From Candidatus Solincola tengchongensis (lineage in GTDB: Bacteria; Actinomycetota; Geothermincolia; Geothermincolales; RBG-13-55-18), in contig JACVJH010000345.1 in the NCBI GenBank assembly GCA_015711895.1, forward strand, positions 1-16,416: a DNA stretch of 16,416 nucleotides, read 5' to 3'. The notes below the pieces were generated by a model. It had not been told where the DNA came from. It made no database searches and saw nothing but the letters and a program-made list of their open reading frames with translations. Both the position numbers and the translations under genes were made by a program. Numbering within the stretch: the stretch's first letter is position 1; the number at the start of each line of letters is the position of its first letter. This document shows, piece after piece, positions 14,819 to 16,416 of the stretch.

Positions 14819-15757
14819 ATGACCGAGCTTAACCCATCCCGTTTCTCCGGATGCCTTCTTGGCCTGGCCATCGGGGATGCTCTGGGCATGCCCCTGGAGG
14901 GCATGAGGGCTTCGACTATCAGGAGGCGCCTGGGCCGCGTCCGAGAGTTCATGGACGCCCCCTGGAGGATGCTCAAGGCCGGCCAGTGGACGGACGACAC
15001 GAAGATGATGCTCTGCCACGCGCGGAGCATCCTGGAACGAAAAGGGGTGGATGTCGAGGACACGGCCCACAAGTTCGTGGAGTGGTTCGAATCCGGAGAC
15101 TGGCGGGGAATAGGTAATTCAACCTACCAATCCATCCAGAGGCTGCGTGCCGGAGTCCGACCCGGGGAGAGCGGGGCTCGGGGGGAGATGGCGGCGGGAA
15201 ACGGGGCGGCCATGCGCATCGCCCCCGTGGGCCTCGTGGACTGCCTCGACCTGGAGAGGCTGCATAGAGAGGTACGCGAGGTCTCCGTGATCACCCATGC
15301 CAACCCGGAGGCGGTGGCCGGGGCCCAGGCCGTGGCCTTCGCCGTGGCCCTGGCGACGCGGGGAGACCTGGACCCCCCTTCACTGATAGCGGAAACGGTG
15401 CGCTTCATAGGGCCCTGCGCGGTTTCCGAGCGCCTCCTTCTGGCGGAGAGGTTCCTCGCCGAAGGCATGGAACCGGAGGAGGCGCTGGCCCGGCTGGGAA
15501 CCAGCGGTTACGTCGTGGAGACGGTGGCCAGCGCCTTCTTCTGCTTCCTGCGCACCCCGGGAGACTTCGAGGAGACGGTGTCCCGAGCCGTGGAGGGCGG
15601 CCTGGACGCCGATACCACGGGCGCGGTGGCCGGGGCCATCAGCGGCGCCTTCAACGGACTGGAGGGGATTCCCGAGAGGTGGAGGCAAGGCGTGGAGGCC
15701 GCCCGGGAGATAATCGAACTGGCCGAGGGGATATACGGACTGGTGTCGAGGAACTGA
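14819..15757 (+). CDS. ADP-ribosylglycohydrolase family protein (DraG/ARH-like)
   Basis: A 312-residue cytoplasmic enzyme of the ADP-ribosylglycohydrolase family, all-helical with a two-metal (Mg2+) site that removes ADP-ribose from proteins or other targets. Motifs visible: GLAIGDALGMPLEG (15-28), the metal ligands T58-D59-D60-T61 in QWTDDTKMM, GNGAAMRIAPVG (128-138), HANPEAVAGAQA (160-171), and GGLDADTTGAVAGAISGAF (260-278) with the second metal group D263, D265, T266. All key residues are present, so it should be active. The frame is open to 14681, but the ATG at 14819 has GGAG 8 nt upstream and fits the family N-terminus; the residues before it are proline-rich leader translation. There is no ADP-ribosyltransferase or nitrogenase gene in the window, so the target is unknown. 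It stands alone on the plus strand. Confidence 0.93.
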   Translation: MTELNPSRFSGCLLGLAIGDALGMPLEGMRASTIRRRLGRVREFMDAPWRMLKAGQWTDDTKMMLCHARSILERKGVDVEDTAHKFVEWFESGDWRGIGNSTYQSIQRLRAGVRPGESGARGEMAAGNGAAMRIAPVGLVDCLDLERLHREVREVSVITHANPEAVAGAQAVAFAVALATRGDLDPPSLIAETVRFIGPCAVSERLLLAERFLAEGMEPEEALARLGTSGYVVETVASAFFCFLRTPGDFEETVSRAVEGGLDADTTGAVAGAISGAFNGLEGIPERWRQGVEAAREIIELAEGIYGLVSRN

Positions 15758-15895
15758 AGGTGGCGGCCTAATTCACGGTCACGGGACCCCATCGAACCCC
15801 AATCCCCTACCTCGGCAAAACGCGATGCTCTCTCCTGTTCCGCCGATTCCCCCCGGGACCGGCACCTCAAGGGCACGCCTTGAACCTCGGCCGCC

Positions 15896-15925
15896 GCGGC
15901 TCGGAAGTATAAAGGACGGAGCCGC
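15896..15925 (+). repeat. GC-rich hairpin around a TATAAA
   Basis: GCGGCTC (15896-15902) and GAGCCGC (15919-15925) are perfect complements with a 16-nt loop that contains TATAAA (15908-15913). There is no T tract, so it is not a standard terminator for the ADP-ribosylglycohydrolase gene about 140 nt upstream. TATAAA could be a -10 box, but the nearest TTGAAC is 22 nt away, which is too far. Confidence 0.35.
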
Positions 15926-15978
15926 ACGGGCCCGCCGAGGGCCTACCGCGAGGGCCGCGCTTTCAGCGGCGGAGGTGG

Positions 15979-16011
15979 GCCACAAGAATAAGGGGAGGAT
16001 CCAGGAGCATG
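15979..16011 (+). repeat. 33-nt direct repeat, copy 1
   Basis: Begins GCCACAAGAATA and continues with GGGGAGGA and CAGGAGCA. It matches copy 2 (16053-16085) at 29 of 33 positions, counted by eye. The two copies start 74 nt apart. This copy ends in an ATG that opens a doubtful 66-codon frame. See copy 2 for a possible third, degenerate unit. Confidence 0.75.
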
Positions 16012-16052
16012 ACCGCAGATTCTTTCACTATCCCCAATACCTTGCTAGGTGC

Positions 16053-16085
16053 GCCACAAGAATACGGGGAGGACACAGGAGCACG
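16053..16085 (+). repeat. 33-nt direct repeat, copy 2
   Basis: Same arrangement as copy 1, with four substitutions, one of which changes the terminal ATG to ACG. Directly after it, GGGGAGG (16085-16091) and GGAGCAT (16102-16108) repeat the second half of the unit with a longer gap, so a third decayed copy may exist. There are no terminal inverted repeats or target duplications to suggest an insertion sequence. Confidence 0.75.
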
Positions 16086-16194
16086 GGGAGGGCTGATCTC
16101 GGGAGCATACCGACGACGGTTGTTTACAGGGGCCTGCCGTTCCATGGATGGGAGCGGACGGGAAGGGTCCGAGTTTGTGTGCCTCCGGAAGGGG

Positions 16195-16207
16195 AATAAT
16201 TATTATT
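16195..16207. repeat. AT palindrome AATAAT-T-ATTATT
   Basis: A perfect 13-nt AT-only palindrome in GC-rich surroundings, about 115 nt upstream of the last gene. It is the most AT-rich point of this intergenic region and may mark a promoter or a protein-binding site for the downstream gene. No -35/-10 pair can be fixed. Confidence 0.35.
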
Positions 16208-16320
16208 GAACGGAGAACTCGGGGATGTAGGCAGGACGATCGGTATTCGCGGTATTCCAACGGGGGAAATATGATGGGATAGGCCGGGTACCGGGGTCTG
16301 CATGAAAGGAGGAAGCGAGG

Positions 16321-16416
16321 ATGGAAACTCCGGAGGTCGAATTCTTGCTCTACCTGCTAACCCGCTACATCCGCAACAACAACATCGATCCCACCAAAGT
16401 GAGCGTGGCCGAGCTC
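16321..16416 (+). CDS. Start of an unrecognised gene, truncated by the window edge
   Basis: The ATG at 16321 is preceded by AAAGGAGG with 8 nt of spacing, a strong ribosome-binding site, and the frame stays open for all 32 codons to the end. The visible protein begins METPEVEFLLYLLTRYIR, then NNNIDPTKVSVAEL. It has an amphipathic first helix and no signal peptide. GC-rich third positions fit a real gene. Thirty-two residues are not enough to assign a family, so no function is proposed. Confidence 0.75.
   Translation, partial: METPEVEFLLYLLTRYIRNNNIDPTKVSVAEL

Larger units (their letters stand above)
15758..16320. other. Intergenic region with repeats before the last gene
   Basis: About 560 nt. 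It contains a GC-rich hairpin, two 33-nt direct repeats and an AT palindrome, each listed separately, plus the ribosome-binding site of the last gene. A 66-codon frame (16009-16209, plus) starts within the first repeat, but its product is low in recognisable content and I do not call it a gene. A short tandem GGTATTC (16242-16248 and 16251-16257, 9 nt apart) lies about 65 nt before the last gene. Confidence 0.5.

Noticed and set aside
15880..15913. TTGAAC and TATAAA as a promoter after the ADP-ribosylglycohydrolase gene
   Set aside because: The spacer is 22 nt, beyond the range for a normal sigma-70 type promoter, and no gene follows closely.
16009..16209. 66-codon plus-strand frame starting in the first 33-nt repeat
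   Set aside because: AGGAGC touches the ATG too closely and the other purine tract is 10 nt away; the product has no recognisable feature, and the second repeat copy lacks the ATG.

Overview
The window is GC-rich bacterial chromosome with tightly packed genes whose third codon positions are mostly G or C. The mix of genes (a Veg-family protein, a YlbL/SepM-like PDZ-Lon protease, an AmmeMemoRadiSam radical SAM enzyme, and ferrous-iron uptake under a DtxR-type regulator) suggests an anaerobic or microaerobic lineage, either a deep-branching Actinobacteriota or a high-GC Firmicutes. That placement is inferred from family distribution only. No rRNA, tRNA, CRISPR array, transposase or phage gene was recognised.

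Left part (1-4600), all minus strand: a DUF72 TIM-barrel-type protein (47-874); a Veg-family gene (1356-1610) with its own promoter and a likely intrinsic terminator; a less GC-rich, poorly coding stretch (about 1690-2418) that contains a small reading frame with a strong ribosome-binding site and an in-frame UGA; then a two-gene unit of AmrS-type radical SAM enzyme followed 1 nt later by a membrane-anchored PDZ-Lon protease.

Centre (4713-8740): an iron module on the minus strand, DtxR-like regulator fused to a FeoA domain and then FeoB, separated by 2 nt. It is read from an AT-rich promoter region that carries a TAGGCCTA dyad, a likely self-operator. In the opposite direction lies a classical short-chain dehydrogenase (7985-8740), which meets a large HEAT-repeat protein (8759-11173, minus) tail to tail.

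Right part (11174-16416): about 630 nt without a convincing gene, then a minus-strand pair made of a C45/acyl-transferase-like Ntn hydrolase and an MFS transporter, probably translationally coupled. Divergent from them is an ADP-ribosylglycohydrolase (14819-15757, plus) preceded by a long leader rich in mutually exclusive hairpins. After it come about 560 nt of non-coding DNA holding two imperfect 33-nt direct repeats, and the first 32 codons of an unrecognised gene that runs off the window.

I found no complete, clearly new system. The most unusual items are the UGA-interrupted small frame, the cysteine cluster and mixed metal site of the DtxR-FeoA fusion, the structured leader before the ADP-ribosylglycohydrolase, and the 33-nt repeats.
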